DNA of 64,000 nt from an uncultured Paracoccaceae bacterium (GTDB lineage Bacteria; Pseudomonadota; Alphaproteobacteria; Rhodobacterales; Rhodobacteraceae). The notes under the pieces were generated by a model. It saw nothing but the letters and a program-made list of their open reading frames with translations. It had not been told where the DNA came from and did no database searches. Position numbers and translations under genes: made by a program. The stretch is from NCBI GenBank assembly GCA_947495295.1, contig CANLYJ010000006.1:124001-188000 (forward strand). The letters are read 5' to 3'. This document shows, one piece after another, positions 25,537 to 35,250 of the stretch (within the stretch, counting starts at the first letter, position 1; each line of letters begins with the position of its first letter).

Positions 25537-28075
25537 TGTTCACAATCCGTCCGGGCACGACAATCAATTTTTTCGGCTGACCGCCATCCAACGCACGCTG
25601 GACCGCGTCCACTTCCATCGCCATGGCTTCAATCACGTCCTTGCTGGCATCGGCAGCCACCTGAATTTCAGCACGACGTTTGCCGTTGATCTGGATCGGC
25701 ATGGTTACAGTATCCTCGACCAGCATCGCCTCATCCGCGACGGGCCATGGCGCGTTGGCGATCAGGCCAGCGCCGCCATGCAGGGTCCAGATTTCTTCGG
25801 ACAGGTGCGGTGTCATGGGTGACATCAGCTGTGCCAGCACCTTGACCGCCTGCACTTTGGTCGGTTTGCCGGCCTTTGATTTTTGCAACGTCGCGGTAAA
25901 GGCATAAAGCTTGGCAATGGCCGCGTTAAAGCCAAAGGTTTCAACCGCCAGCGTCACGTCATGGATGGTGCGATGCATGGCGCGCAGTAGGTCGTCATCA
26001 CCTTGCCCAGGCGCGTCATCCATTCCCGCAATACGGTCGGCCAACGTCCAAACCCGGTTCAGGTGTTTAAACGTGGCCTCGGCACCCGAGGCCGTCCATT
26101 CCACGTCGCGTTCCGGCGGGCTATCGGACAGGACAAACCAGCGGGCGGTGTCGGCCCCGTATTTTTGCAGGATGTCATCGGGATCAACGACATTCTTTTT
26201 CGACTTGGACATTTTCGCAGAGGGGATCACATCGACAGCTTCACCCGTGGCACCCAGCCGCGCGCCTCTTTCGGTCCATTCGATATGTTCCGGCAAGTGA
26301 TAGACAGGGCGATCATTTTCGTCCCGGGTCACGTAGATTTCATGCGTCACCATGCCTTGGGTGAACAGGGCGTTAAACGGCTCTGATGTGCCTTGCGGCA
26401 GGTGGCCTGTCATGTTCATCGCGCGGGCAAAGAAGCGGCTGTAAAGCAGGTGCAAAATGGCATGTTCGATGCCGCCGATATACTGGTCCACGTTCATCCA
26501 ATAGGCGGCATCATCAGCGTCTGTTGGCGTCGTCGCATGGGGTGAGGTGAAGCGCGCAAAATACCACGACGAATCCACAAATGTGTCCATCGTATCCGTC
26601 TCGCGCTTTGCAGGCTTGCCGCAAGACGGGCAAGCGCAATCGCGCCATGTCGGGTGGCGGTCCAGCGGGTTGCCGGGGATGTCAAAGCTGACATCATAAG
26701 GCAGCTCAACGGGCAGGTTCTCTTTCTTTTCGGGCACCACGCCGCAATCGTCACAATGGACAACCGGGATCGGCGCGCCCCAATAGCGCTGGCGGCTCAG
26801 CCCCCAGTCGCGCAGGCGGTATTTGACCTGACCTTTGCCCAGTCCATGCGCCTCAAAGTAATCGATAGTCGCATCGATACCTTCCTGGCTGGTAGCTGTC
26901 GTGACGTCGGCAAAATGATCAATAAAGACAACAGGTTCCGTTTTCGCTGGGACCAACGCCGTATCACCAACCTCGACCTCTTCTCCGGGCAAATAGAAGG
27001 CATTGCGCACGGGCAGATCGTATTTCCGTGCAAAATCCAGATCGCGTTGATCATGGGCTGGACAGCCGAACACCGCCCCGGTGCCATAATCCATCAGTAC
27101 GAAGTTACCGACCCAGACCGGCAGTTCCTGATCAGGATAGATCGGGTGCTTAACCCGGATGCCGATGTCGATCCCCTTTTTTTCCGCCTTCTCCATGGCG
27201 GCTTCGGTCGTATCCATTTTGCGGGTTTCCGCGATGAATGCAGCCAGATCGGGGTTATCATTAGCCAGGGCGATAGAGACCGGATGCTCTGGCGAAATCG
27301 CGATGAAACTGGCGCCGCGCATCGTGTCCGGGCGGGTGGAATAGCAGATGATGGGTTCGCCGCCATCAGTGCGCTGGAACGGGATCTCGATGCCGCGCGA
27401 TTTGCCGATCCAGTTGGCCTGCATCAGCTTGACCTTGGCAGGCCAGTTATCAAGCGTCTCAATCGCCTCCAGCAGTTCTTCGGAATAGTCGCTGATCTTG
27501 AAGAACCATTGCACCAGCTCACGGCGCTCAACCTCGGCCCCGGATCGCCAGCCTTTACCGTCGATGACCTGTTCATTGGCCAGGACGGTCATGTCGACCG
27601 GATCCCAGTTCACCACGGCTTTCTTGCGATAAATCAGACCCTTGGCCAGAAAATCGATGAACAGGGCCTGTTGCTGGCCGTAATATTCCGGGTCGCAAGT
27701 CGCGAATTCTCGCGACCAGTCGATGGACAGGCCCAGCGGACCCATCTGCGCCTTCATATCGGCGATATTGCCGTAGGTATAATCCTTGGGGTGAATGCCC
27801 GTCGCCATGGCCGCGTTTTCGGCAGGCATCCCGAACGCGTCCCATCCCATCGGGTGCAGGATGTTATGGCCGGTTGCCAGTTTGTAGCGGGCAATCACGT
27901 CGCCCATCGTGTAGTTGCGCACATGGCCCATGTGAAGCTTGCCCGATGGGTAAGGGAACATCTCCAGCACATAGTATTTTGGCTTGTCGTCGCTGCGGAC
28001 GGCCTTGAACGTCTGTGCGTCAGCCCAGGCTTCCTGCCATTTCGCCTCAATCGTGGCGGGTGCGTATGTGGTCAT
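25526..28075 (-). CDS. leuS: Leucyl-tRNA synthetase
   Basis: Charges tRNA-Leu. The 849-residue class I synthetase has the HIGH-type motif as KLHMGHVRN near residues 46-54, a CP1 editing domain with the threonine-rich [12 protein letters not shown] region, a zinc-knuckle-like CPSCGK pair, and the KMSKSKKN loop near residue 620. Length and motif order are normal. It is the first gene of leuS-lptE-holA. ATG at 28075 is preceded by GAAAGACC, a weak Shine-Dalgarno match. Confidence 0.97.
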   Translation of the reverse strand: MTTYAPATIEAKWQEAWADAQTFKAVRSDDKPKYYVLEMFPYPSGKLHMGHVRNYTMGDVIARYKLATGHNILHPMGWDAFGMPAENAAMATGIHPKDYTYGNIADMKAQMGPLGLSIDWSREFATCDPEYYGQQQALFIDFLAKGLIYRKKAVVNWDPVDMTVLANEQVIDGKGWRSGAEVERRELVQWFFKISDYSEELLEAIETLDNWPAKVKLMQANWIGKSRGIEIPFQRTDGGEPIICYSTRPDTMRGASFIAISPEHPVSIALANDNPDLAAFIAETRKMDTTEAAMEKAEKKGIDIGIRVKHPIYPDQELPVWVGNFVLMDYGTGAVFGCPAHDQRDLDFARKYDLPVRNAFYLPGEEVEVGDTALVPAKTEPVVFIDHFADVTTATSQEGIDATIDYFEAHGLGKGQVKYRLRDWGLSRQRYWGAPIPVVHCDDCGVVPEKKENLPVELPYDVSFDIPGNPLDRHPTWRDCACPSCGKPAKRETDTMDTFVDSSWYFARFTSPHATTPTDADDAAYWMNVDQYIGGIEHAILHLLYSRFFARAMNMTGHLPQGTSEPFNALFTQGMVTHEIYVTRDENDRPVYHLPEHIEWTERGARLGATGEAVDVIPSAKMSKSKKNVVDPDDILQKYGADTARWFVLSDSPPERDVEWTASGAEATFKHLNRVWTLADRIAGMDDAPGQGDDDLLRAMHRTIHDVTLAVETFGFNAAIAKLYAFTATLQKSKAGKPTKVQAVKVLAQLMSPMTPHLSEEIWTLHGGAGLIANAPWPVADEAMLVEDTVTMPIQINGKRRAEIQVAADASKDVIEAMAMEVDAVQRALDGGQPKKLIVVPGRIVNIVI

Positions 28076-28098
28076 CGGATCGGTCTTTCAACAAAACG

Positions 28099-28125
28099 AA
28101 ACGCCGGGCGGTGGGCCCGGCGGTA
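28099..28125 (-). terminator. Terminator-like hairpin between the DUF3576 gene and leuS
   Basis: The stem GCCGGGC (28103-28109) pairs with GCCCGGC (28115-28121). Reading leftward it is followed by GTTTCGTTTTG. It lies between the DUF3576 stop and the leuS start, so leuS probably has its own promoter or receives attenuated read-through. Confidence 0.55.
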
Positions 28126-28151
28126 TTGATAATCGGGCGGGGTGCCAATGG

Positions 28152-28556
28152 CTATAGGGCGCCGTCGGCAATGCGTAGCTGACGGGCGCGCGATAGGATT
28201 GCATCCTCGACGGCGCGCTGGGTCTCAATGGCGACCGGGCCGCTACGTGTCTGCAATGCGACGTTCAGCGAACGGGCATCCAACGCAGGGTCTGTGACCT
28301 GAACCGTGGCGCGATAGGCGCGGCCACTGCCCGGCGGTGTGCCAAAGCCAGTAGAGATTACGCCTGTAAACGGATCAGCGGTCTGCACCGGCAAAAAACT
28401 AAGCACATCGAGCGATGCCGCCCAAAGGTACCGGTTCACGGCCACGTTTTCGGCGCCGCGCGGCGTTGGGGCGGGGCCACCGCCGCCGCATGCTGCCATT
28501 GCACCAATCACAAGCACCATCAGGCCAATACGCAGTTTTGTCAGGGTCGTTTTCAA
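28152..28556 (-). CDS. DUF3576 lipoprotein
   Basis: A 134-residue protein with a lipoprotein signal, lipobox IGAMAAC, and a Gly-rich mature start. The central VNRYLWAASLDVLSFLPVQTADPFTGVI is the recognisable part of the DUF3576 family, widespread in alphaproteobacteria and of unknown function. GAAAGCTT lies upstream of the ATG. It precedes leuS by 76 bases with a terminator-like hairpin between them. Confidence 0.85.
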   Translation of the reverse strand: MKTTLTKLRIGLMVLVIGAMAACGGGGPAPTPRGAENVAVNRYLWAASLDVLSFLPVQTADPFTGVISTGFGTPPGSGRAYRATVQVTDPALDARSLNVALQTRSGPVAIETQRAVEDAILSRARQLRIADGAL

Positions 28557-28635
28557 GCTTTCTCTCCCAATGCTGGGTTTGGCAAAAGGTGTAGCGAAGG
28601 GGCGGCAGTGTCACAAGCCAATATGGCATGAGGCC

Positions 28636-28667
28636 AAAAAGAAAGAGCGGCCCCGAAGGACCGCTCT
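28636..28667 (-). terminator. Porin terminator with UUCG tetraloop
   Basis: Reading leftward, AGAGCGGTCC pairs with GGGCCGCTCT (one G-U pair) across a TTCG loop closed by C-G, followed by TTTCTTTTT. It lies about 25 bases after the porin stop. The exceptionally stable tetraloop suits a highly expressed gene. Confidence 0.9.
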
Positions 28668-28693
28668 GACTTAAGTCTGATCGACTGTTTGGC

Positions 28694-29824
28694 TTAGAAC
28701 GAGAAGTTCAGCTCAACAGTTGTACCTTCCTGGTACTCGTCGGAACCGATTTCGTCTTCTGCGCCACCGTCTTTGTCTTCAGCGTAGGAGATTGTGAAGT
28801 CAGCGCCGCCGCCGAGGTCATACTTTGCAGCAACAAAGTAATCAGCTTCGTCTTCTGTTTCGTCCAGCGCACCAGCGAACAGTGTCAGGCCGTTGCCAAC
28901 GTCATAAGAACCTTCCAGCTTCCACTTTTGTGTGCCCTGGTCGTCCTGGTAATCAGCAGTAACACCGATTGGACCGTCAGCATATGCAACGTTCACACCG
29001 AAGTTAGGCTCACCGTCGTTTGCGCCGCCCTGCTCGTCCACATAGTAAGCAGTTGCAGTAACTGGACCGAACGGATAGGCCACTTTGATACCTGTGGACT
29101 GCTGATCGTCAGTTGTGTTTTCAGCATAAGCAACAGTTACTGTTGCGCCACCGAATGTACCCTGAGCAGACAGACCCCAGATTTCGTCAGCGTTGAAGTC
29201 GCCGTCGCCATCTGCGAAGTCAGTTTCTTCCTGGTAAGCTGCTGTGATGACAGCAACACCGGCGTCAACTTCTGCACCGAAAGACCACTGCTCTTCACGA
29301 TCGTTGTCTTCGTCGATGATAGTAGAGATCGATGCTTTGACTGGACCAGCAGCAATGTCGCCACGCAGAACAGCAGAGTCGCTGCCTGTGGAAACGCCGT
29401 CAGATTCCATGTCGCCAGCAGATTTCCAGTACTTCTCAGCGGCACGACCAGTGTCACCGAAGAACAGGCCGCCGTTGGAAGCTTCCAAAGACAGAACGAA
29501 GTCAGAAGAGCTCAGATCAATGCCGCCATCGTCGTTGGCTGTGTCATTGTCTTCAGCAACGGTGATTTCGAAGTAGGCACCAGCTTTCAGACCGTTGTCC
29601 AGCGTTGCCATCGCGGTAGTCTTCAGGTTGCCTTCCCAGTAGAAACCGGTTTCGTTGTCCCAATCAGCTGCAGCGCCGTCGCCATCAACACGACCATCGT
29701 TGGAGTCAGTGTCGTTGTAGCCCAGCGTTGTGCTCAGTGTGTGTGTGATCGATGTGTGGCCGTCAGCAGCAGCTGCGCCAGCGAAGGCGACGAGTGCTGT
29801 AGAGGCAAGAAGGATGCTTTTCAT
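28694..29824 (-). CDS. Acidic outer-membrane porin
   Basis: A 376-residue beta-barrel porin: signal peptide (first 20 residues, ending AGAAAA), acidic mature protein with regularly alternating strands, and a C-terminal Phe (LNFSF) as needed for barrel assembly. It resembles the general porins of marine Rhodobacteraceae and likely allows diffusion of small solutes. Codon choice differs from its neighbours, with many C- or T-ending preferred codons, as expected for an abundant protein; this leaves a long spurious antisense frame. A strong terminator follows it, and it is divergent from yggS across a 227-base gap. Confidence 0.9.
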   Translation of the reverse strand: MKSILLASTALVAFAGAAAADGHTSITHTLSTTLGYNDTDSNDGRVDGDGAAADWDNETGFYWEGNLKTTAMATLDNGLKAGAYFEITVAEDNDTANDDGGIDLSSSDFVLSLEASNGGLFFGDTGRAAEKYWKSAGDMESDGVSTGSDSAVLRGDIAAGPVKASISTIIDEDNDREEQWSFGAEVDAGVAVITAAYQEETDFADGDGDFNADEIWGLSAQGTFGGATVTVAYAENTTDDQQSTGIKVAYPFGPVTATAYYVDEQGGANDGEPNFGVNVAYADGPIGVTADYQDDQGTQKWKLEGSYDVGNGLTLFAGALDETEDEADYFVAAKYDLGGGADFTISYAEDKDGGAEDEIGSDEYQEGTTVELNFSF

Positions 29825-30051
29825 GGATATTTTCCCTCGTGTTTTTGCATTCCCAAGAATGCCAGATTTACTAGCATTGCGGACTAACTGCGCCTTACGG
29901 CCTGCACACTCAAGTAAATTGGGGAAGTTGTTGGTGGGTCAAAATAAAATGATGCATCAAGGACACACAGTGCTTTCGGCCATGACATTCAGGGCAAATC
30001 GCCCTATTTCAGGCCGAAACAACCCGTGATCCTTAATTTTCGGAGCCTTCC

Positions 30052-30705
30052 ATGCCTCTCGCTGATATTCAGGCCAGCATGCGCGCCGCTTGTGAAGCGG
30101 CCGGTCGCGACACCCAAGATGTAGAGTTGATCGCCGTATCCAAGGTTCAGCCTAATGAACGAGTCGCAGCGATTCTCGATCAAGGACATCGTGTTTTTGG
30201 CGAAAATAAGGTGCAAGAAGCGGCGGGCAAATGGCCAGACTTCCGTGAGCGCTATCAGGACATCACATTGCACCTGATTGGGCCGCTACAAACCAACAAG
30301 GCCCGGCAGGCGATGGGACTGGCGCAGGCTATCCATACGCTCGACCGACCCAAGCTGGCCAAGACCATCGCCCGGCTGGCGCAAGAGATGGGGCAATGCC
30401 CTGATCTGTTTATTCAGGTCAATACTGGTGAAGAGCCGCAGAAATCCGGTATCCTGCCAGCAGAGGCCGACGCCTTCGTTGCGGAAACGCGCGCGCTGGA
30501 TCTGCCATTGAAAGGCCTGATGTGCATTCCCCCGGTGGACGAAGAACCGTCACTGCATTTTGCCTTGCTGGCCAAAATCGCCGAACGTAATGGCCTCAAA
30601 GGTCTGTCCATGGGGATGAGTAGCGATTTTGAACGCGCCATCGCCTTGGGGGCAACCCATATCCGTGTCGGCTCTGCCATTTTTGGTGAGCGTGTCTACG
30701 GGTGA
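30052..30705 (+). CDS. yggS: YggS-family pyridoxal-phosphate homeostasis protein
   Basis: A 217-residue PLP-binding protein (YBL036C/PLPBP family) that buffers free PLP and affects amino acid metabolism. The PLP-lysine motif is VELIAVSKVQPNE near residue 33; FGENKVQEAAGKW, LHLIGPLQTNKAR and the C-terminal GLSMGMSSDFERAIALGATHIRVGSAIFG are all typical. TCGGAGCC precedes the ATG. The stop overlaps the start of the next gene (GTGA). Confidence 0.93.
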   Translation: MPLADIQASMRAACEAAGRDTQDVELIAVSKVQPNERVAAILDQGHRVFGENKVQEAAGKWPDFRERYQDITLHLIGPLQTNKARQAMGLAQAIHTLDRPKLAKTIARLAQEMGQCPDLFIQVNTGEEPQKSGILPAEADAFVAETRALDLPLKGLMCIPPVDEEPSLHFALLAKIAERNGLKGLSMGMSSDFERAIALGATHIRVGSAIFGERVYG

Positions 30706-31349
30706 CGGCTATCTACACCCCGCCGCAGGACCCGCTTGATATTCTGTATGACGATCACGAGGTGCTGCTGGTCAACAAACCCAGCGGCTTGCTATCGGTG
30801 CCAGGCAAGGGCCCTGATCTGGCCGATTGCCTGATCGCGCGGGTGCAGGCGGCCTTTCCCACGGCATTGCTGGTCCATAGGCTGGACCGGGATACATCCG
30901 GGGTCATGATCTTTGCGCTGACCCCGCATGCGCAGCGTCACCTTGGTCTGCAATTTGAAAAACGGCAGACGAAAAAGACTTATGTTGCCCGGGTCTGGGG
31001 GGAGGTGGCGGAAAAGACTGGCACAGTCGATCTGCCCCTGATCGTTGACTGGCCCAATCGCCCCCGGCAGATGGTTGACCATGAGAATGGCAAACAGGCG
31101 GTGACTGATTGGCGGGTGGTGCGGGTGCGCGATGGGGAAACCCGAATCAGGCTGATGCCCCGCACCGGGCGATCCCATCAGTTAAGGGTGCATATGTTGG
31201 CGCTGGGCCACCCGATATTGGGGGACCCGTTTTATGCAACAGGTCCTGCCCGTGATTACCCCCGGCTGATGCTGCATTCCGAAACCTTGCAGTTTCGACA
31301 TCCTGATGGGGGGCGGGGAATGCGGGTCACCGCGAAATGCCCGTTTTAG
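30702..31349 (+). CDS. RluA-family pseudouridine synthase
   Basis: A 215-residue RNA pseudouridylase with catalytic motif HRLDRDTSGVMIFA (Asp about residue 67), an upstream NKPSGLLSVPGKG, and the C-terminal RTGRSHQLRVHM. It has no S4 domain, so it resembles the short RluA type that modifies 23S rRNA U746 and tRNA U32; the exact target is not provable here. The GTG start overlaps the yggS stop. Its 3' end overlaps the convergent esterase by four bases. Confidence 0.88.
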   Translation: MTAIYTPPQDPLDILYDDHEVLLVNKPSGLLSVPGKGPDLADCLIARVQAAFPTALLVHRLDRDTSGVMIFALTPHAQRHLGLQFEKRQTKKTYVARVWGEVAEKTGTVDLPLIVDWPNRPRQMVDHENGKQAVTDWRVVRVRDGETRIRLMPRTGRSHQLRVHMLALGHPILGDPFYATGPARDYPRLMLHSETLQFRHPDGGRGMRVTAKCPF

Positions 31350-31942
31350 GCTGCAAGAAACGCCGCAATGGCATCCACCTCACTTTGGCTGATCTCGTGA
31401 CCGCCCGGATGCCAATGCAATTGAGCATGGGCACCTTGCGCCTCCAGGTAACCGGCAAGGCGTTGGGTCATCGGGGCTGGGCAGATCGGGTCACGCTGAC
31501 CCGCAGTGATCAGTACCTTGCGGTCACGCAAACCAAGTTGTGGCGCGGGTTCCCACGGGATCAGGGGGTGCATCAGGATCAGCGTGTCGACCAGTTCCGG
31601 CCGTTGCAACGCAACTGACGCCAGAATGTTTGCCCCGTTGGAGTAACCCAATCCAATCACCTGATCGGCATCGGTTGCAGCACGTTCAGCATCGATAAAC
31701 GTAGCCATCGCGTCCGTCCGGCGGGTTAGATCGTCCATATCATAGACGCCTTCGCCGGTGCGGGCGAAGTAACGCAATGCACCATGTTCGGACACATCCC
31801 CACGCGGGGATGTGACATGGGCGCCCGGCATTAGCTGACGGGCGAATCCGTGAAATTGATCTTCGGTGCCGCCGGTGCCGTGAAAGGTCAGGAACAGCGG
31901 TTGACCCGCTGCCCCTTTTGTTCGTTTCGCAACATAGGTCAT
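31346..31942 (-). CDS. Alpha/beta-hydrolase, phospholipase/carboxylesterase type (MhqD-like)
   Basis: A 198-residue serine hydrolase. It has the oxyanion loop FHGTGGTEDQF, nucleophile motif GYSNGA (GxSxG), acid in ITAGQRDPI and a final catalytic His in HPGGHEI. It resembles the carboxylesterase MhqD that is encoded beside the ring-cleaving dioxygenase MhqO in hydroquinone-responsive operons. ATG at 31942 is chosen because it lies one base after the dioxygenase stop; the longer frame runs inside that gene. Substrate unknown. Confidence 0.85.
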   Translation of the reverse strand: MTYVAKRTKGAAGQPLFLTFHGTGGTEDQFHGFARQLMPGAHVTSPRGDVSEHGALRYFARTGEGVYDMDDLTRRTDAMATFIDAERAATDADQVIGLGYSNGANILASVALQRPELVDTLILMHPLIPWEPAPQLGLRDRKVLITAGQRDPICPAPMTQRLAGYLEAQGAHAQLHWHPGGHEISQSEVDAIAAFLAA

Positions 31943-31943
31943 A

Positions 31944-32873
31944 TCAGTCGCCAATCGGCGCCAATGTGCGTTCCAGCCTTGCGCGCAGATGTTCGTGCTG
32001 GCTAGGCAGTTTGAGCGCCTCACCCAGATGGGCGCTATCCTCGTCACGATCAAAGCCGGGTTCATTGGTGGCCACCTCGAAAAGCACGCCACCGGGGGTC
32101 CGGAAATAGATCGCATAGAAATAGTCACGGTCGATTACCGGTGTCACCTGATAGCCGGTATCAAGCAAGGCTTCGCGCACCTCCAACTGGCGGGCACGGT
32201 TTTCGACAGCAAAGGCGATGTGGTGAACTGACCCGGCGCCTTGCATAGCGCTTTGGGCATCAGGCGTCACCTCAACATCAATCGCATTCGCGGCATTGCC
32301 ACCCGGCACGATGAAACGGGTCACATTGTCCTGCGTATCGTATTTTTCATAACCCATAAACTGCAACAGCTCTGCACTTGCAGCCCCGTCGCGCAGGCGC
32401 ATATCGGCGGAATGAAAACCACGGATCGCGATGTCTTCGCCAATGCCATTGCCGGTCCATGGGGTGCGGTTGTCATCGGCCTCGACAAGGGCAAAGCCGT
32501 CACCGTCGGGACCATCAAACAGAACACGCGTTTCGCCAAAGCGGCTTTCTTGCGATAGGCCCGTGACATCGAACGTCGTCAGACGGTCCAGCCAGGCAGA
32601 TGCGGACCCGTTCGGAATGCTGAAGGCCGTGCGCCCCACCTCGCCCACGCCGGGACGACCCCGTGCGGCATTTGGGAAGGGGAAATAGGTCATGACCGTG
32701 CCGGGGGTCCCGGCCTCATCCCCGTAATAGAGGTGATAGACGTCTGGCGCGTCGAAATTCACCGTCTTCTTGACCCGGCGCAGGCCAAGCACATTGGTGA
32801 AGAACGCATTATTCTTGCGGGCATCGCGCGCCAATGAGGTCACGTGATGCAGTCCTTTGATCTGTTTGAGCAT
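31944..32873 (-). CDS. VOC-family ring-cleaving dioxygenase (MhqO-like)
   Basis: A 309-residue protein with two vicinal-oxygen-chelate halves. Metal ligands are expected in GLHHVTSLA near the N-terminus, GSVHHIAFA near residue 214 and a Glu in VLFEVATNEPG. It resembles MhqO and the LinE-type dioxygenases that open hydroquinones. TAGGAG precedes the ATG at 32873; the longer frame upstream has no support. It is paired with the esterase, as in mhq operons. A hydroquinone or catechol substrate is inference. Confidence 0.85.
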   Translation of the reverse strand: MLKQIKGLHHVTSLARDARKNNAFFTNVLGLRRVKKTVNFDAPDVYHLYYGDEAGTPGTVMTYFPFPNAARGRPGVGEVGRTAFSIPNGSASAWLDRLTTFDVTGLSQESRFGETRVLFDGPDGDGFALVEADDNRTPWTGNGIGEDIAIRGFHSADMRLRDGAASAELLQFMGYEKYDTQDNVTRFIVPGGNAANAIDVEVTPDAQSAMQGAGSVHHIAFAVENRARQLEVREALLDTGYQVTPVIDRDYFYAIYFRTPGGVLFEVATNEPGFDRDEDSAHLGEALKLPSQHEHLRARLERTLAPIGD

Positions 32874-32932
32874 ATTCACTCTCCTATCCTTTGGTGGGAT
32901 AGATAAATGAAATTCAGATGCACAAAACAGCG

Positions 32933-32959
32933 ATGGCCGCACCTATTTGGTGCAGCCAT
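32933..32959 (-). terminator. Terminator-like hairpin after aldehyde dehydrogenase
   Basis: Reading leftward, ATGGCTGCACC pairs with GGTGCGGCCAT (one wobble pair) across AAATA, followed after five bases by TTTTGTG. It lies just past the dehydrogenase stop and before the MhqO-like gene, so the two may be separate transcripts. Confidence 0.5.
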
Positions 32960-32981
32960 GCACATGAGCTAGTGGGGGCAG

Positions 32982-34427
32982 TCAGTCGTCAGCGCCAGAC
33001 CAGCCAGAGATGGATTTGGCTTCCAGAAATTCCTCAATCCCCCAGACGCCGCCTTCGCGGGCACGGCCAGACATCTTGACGCCGCCAAAGGGCGCGCCCT
33101 GTCCGCGCGACTGGCCGTTCATTTCCACCATGCCGGACCGCAGGGCACGGGCCATGCGGTTGCGCTTGGCACCATCCTGGCTTTGGACATAGTTGGTCAG
33201 GCCGTAAGGCGTGTCATTGGCGATCTGCACGGCATCCTCTTCGGTATCGAAGGGGATTATCGACAGGACAGGGCCAAAGATCTCCTCTTGCGCGATCCGC
33301 ATGTCGTTGCGGACATCGGCAAACACGGTGGGGCGGACGTAGTAGCCGCGGTTCACACCCTCGGGCAGGCCCGGGCCACCAGCGACAAGGCGGGCGCCTT
33401 CGTTCATGCCAACCTCAATCATATCCTGGATCTTGTCCCACTGGGTCTTGTTGACGACAGGGCCGATATGACGGCCGGTTTCGGAGGCTGGGCCGACACC
33501 CACCTTACCTGCCACTTCAGCTGCCGTTTCAACCGCCTGATCATAGACCGACCGCTCTACCAGCATCCGGGTCGGGGCGTTGCAGGACTGGCCGCTATTG
33601 TTCATGCAATGCAAAACACCACGTTTGACGGCCTTTTCATCGGCATCGGCGAAAACCACATTGGCGCCTTTGCCACCCAGTTCCAGGGTCACCAGTTTCA
33701 GCGTTTCGGCAGCAGCGGCAGAGATCGCCTTGCCCGCGCGGGTCGAGCCGGTAAAGCTGATCATCGATACATCTTCGTGACGTGACAGCTGACTGCCGAC
33801 GCCGACGCCATCACCGTTGACCATGTTGAAGACGCCGGGGGGTACACCCGCATCATGCACAAATTCAGCAAATAGCAGCGAAGATAGCGGCGCTTCCTCT
33901 GACGGTTTCAACACAACGGTACAACCAGCCAGCAGGGCGGGGATCACCTTCAGCGTGACCTGGTTCATCGGCCAGTTCCACGGGGTGATCAAGCCGACAA
34001 CGCCAATCGGTTCCATCGCGATGCGATCATCAGGCGCGTGCGACCCCAAGGGGCGAACCCATTCAATTTCGTCAAATGCGGTCAGGAATCCTTCGATATG
34101 CCACGGCCCGCTGGTGGCTTGACTGCTGCGCGCCATATCAATCGGGGCACCCATTTCCAGACTGATCGCCTTGGCCATTTCTTCGGACCGGGCCTGATAC
34201 TGTTCAAGGATCTTTTTGACATATTCCGCCCGTTCGGCGGGCGGGGTCGCGGCCCAGCCGGGGAATGCGGCGTTGGCAGCGGCAACCGCCGCATCCGTAT
34301 CGGCCTGATCACCAAGCGAGATAATGGCGCAAACATCTTCTGTTGAGGGGTCGATCACATCATGATCGCGCGCTTTGACAGGGGGAACCCAGGCACCGTT
34401 GATATAGAAATTGCGGTTCTCAATCAT
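32982..34427 (-). CDS. Aldehyde dehydrogenase
   Basis: A 481-residue NAD(P)-dependent ALDH oxidising an aldehyde to an acid. It has ITPWNWPMNQ near residue 147, general base Glu in LELGGKGANVV, the nucleophile Cys in MNNSGQSCNAPTR near residue 279, and EEIFGPVLSIIPF. Length is typical. The substrate cannot be set from sequence. It is divergent from the peroxiredoxin gene and lies beside the MhqO/MhqD-like pair, which suggests a detoxification neighbourhood. Confidence 0.93.
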   Translation of the reverse strand: MIENRNFYINGAWVPPVKARDHDVIDPSTEDVCAIISLGDQADTDAAVAAANAAFPGWAATPPAERAEYVKKILEQYQARSEEMAKAISLEMGAPIDMARSSQATSGPWHIEGFLTAFDEIEWVRPLGSHAPDDRIAMEPIGVVGLITPWNWPMNQVTLKVIPALLAGCTVVLKPSEEAPLSSLLFAEFVHDAGVPPGVFNMVNGDGVGVGSQLSRHEDVSMISFTGSTRAGKAISAAAAETLKLVTLELGGKGANVVFADADEKAVKRGVLHCMNNSGQSCNAPTRMLVERSVYDQAVETAAEVAGKVGVGPASETGRHIGPVVNKTQWDKIQDMIEVGMNEGARLVAGGPGLPEGVNRGYYVRPTVFADVRNDMRIAQEEIFGPVLSIIPFDTEEDAVQIANDTPYGLTNYVQSQDGAKRNRMARALRSGMVEMNGQSRGQGAPFGGVKMSGRAREGGVWGIEEFLEAKSISGWSGADD

Positions 34428-34554
34428 CTTACGACCTCGTTGTTTTCAGCGCATTCTGATCACTGTTTGTGACCGGACACAAGCAGATGTGGTACTCCCC
34501 TCGTGCCGGGTTTAGAATGGACGCCGAAGGTATTCTGCCAAAAGGAGAACGGCA

Positions 34555-35208
34555 ATGAGCTTGCGTATCAATGACACCATCCCTGACCTGACGGTTGAGA
34601 CTGACCAAGGCACGTTTTCACTGCATGACTGGATCGGTGACAGCTGGGCGATCCTGTTCTCGCATCCCAAGGATTTTACGCCCGTTTGTACCACAGAATT
34701 CGGGGCTGTGGCCCAATTGGCTGATGAATGGGAAAAGCGGGGCGCCAAGGTGATCGGCGTCAGCGTTGATGGCGTCGAGGATCACAAGAAATGGAAAGGC
34801 GATATTGAAACCGTTGGCGGGGCCAAGGCCGGTTTCCCGATCATCGCCGATGCCGGGCTGGAAGTGTCCAAAGCGTTCGACATGCTACCGGCAGAAGCTT
34901 ACCTGCCCGACGGGCGCACCCCGGCGGACAGCGCGACCGTACGGTCGGTATTCATCATCGGACCGGATAAGCAGTTGAAGCTGTCAATGACTTACCCAAT
35001 GACCGTTGGGCGCAACTTTGCCGAAGTGCTGCGCGCACTGGATGGTTTGCAGACATCCATCGGGCGCGGCGTTGCGACACCGGCGAACTGGAATGTGGGC
35101 GATGACGTGATCATCCCCGCCACGGTCAGCAACGAAGACGCACAAGCCAAGTTCGGTGATTTCACCACCGTGCTGCCCTATCTGCGCACCACCAAGTTAA
35201 AGGACTGA
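34555..35208 (+). CDS. 1-Cys peroxiredoxin (Prdx6 type)
   Basis: A 217-residue peroxidase reducing hydrogen and organic peroxides. The peroxidatic Cys45 lies in HPKDFTPVCTTEFG, with the supporting Thr and later Arg of the family. The C-terminal 1-Cys domain is present (LRALDGLQTSIGRGVATPANW). AAAGGAGAACGGCA precedes the ATG. It is divergent from the aldehyde dehydrogenase; redox-dependent control would be natural, but no operator is evident to me. Confidence 0.93.
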   Translation: MSLRINDTIPDLTVETDQGTFSLHDWIGDSWAILFSHPKDFTPVCTTEFGAVAQLADEWEKRGAKVIGVSVDGVEDHKKWKGDIETVGGAKAGFPIIADAGLEVSKAFDMLPAEAYLPDGRTPADSATVRSVFIIGPDKQLKLSMTYPMTVGRNFAEVLRALDGLQTSIGRGVATPANWNVGDDVIIPATVSNEDAQAKFGDFTTVLPYLRTTKLKD

Positions 35209-35221
35209 TTGGTCCGCTTGT

Positions 35222-35247
35222 GCAAGGGCCCGATGACGGGCCCTTGC
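35222..35247. terminator. Symmetric hairpin between convergent genes
   Basis: A perfect 11-bp stem, GCAAGGGCCCG (35222-35232) with CGGGCCCTTGC (35237-35247), has an ATGA loop. It lies between the peroxiredoxin stop and the convergent outer-membrane gene stop and could serve both strands. It has no T-tract. Confidence 0.6.
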
Positions 35248-35250
35248 CGC

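Noticed and set aside
26654-28129. 491-residue plus-strand frame
   Set aside because: Antisense to leuS, whose motifs are unmistakable.
28928-29887. 319-residue plus-strand frame in the porin
   Set aside because: Antisense product of strong codon bias in the porin; the composition (many Cys, Val, Ser) is unlike a real protein.
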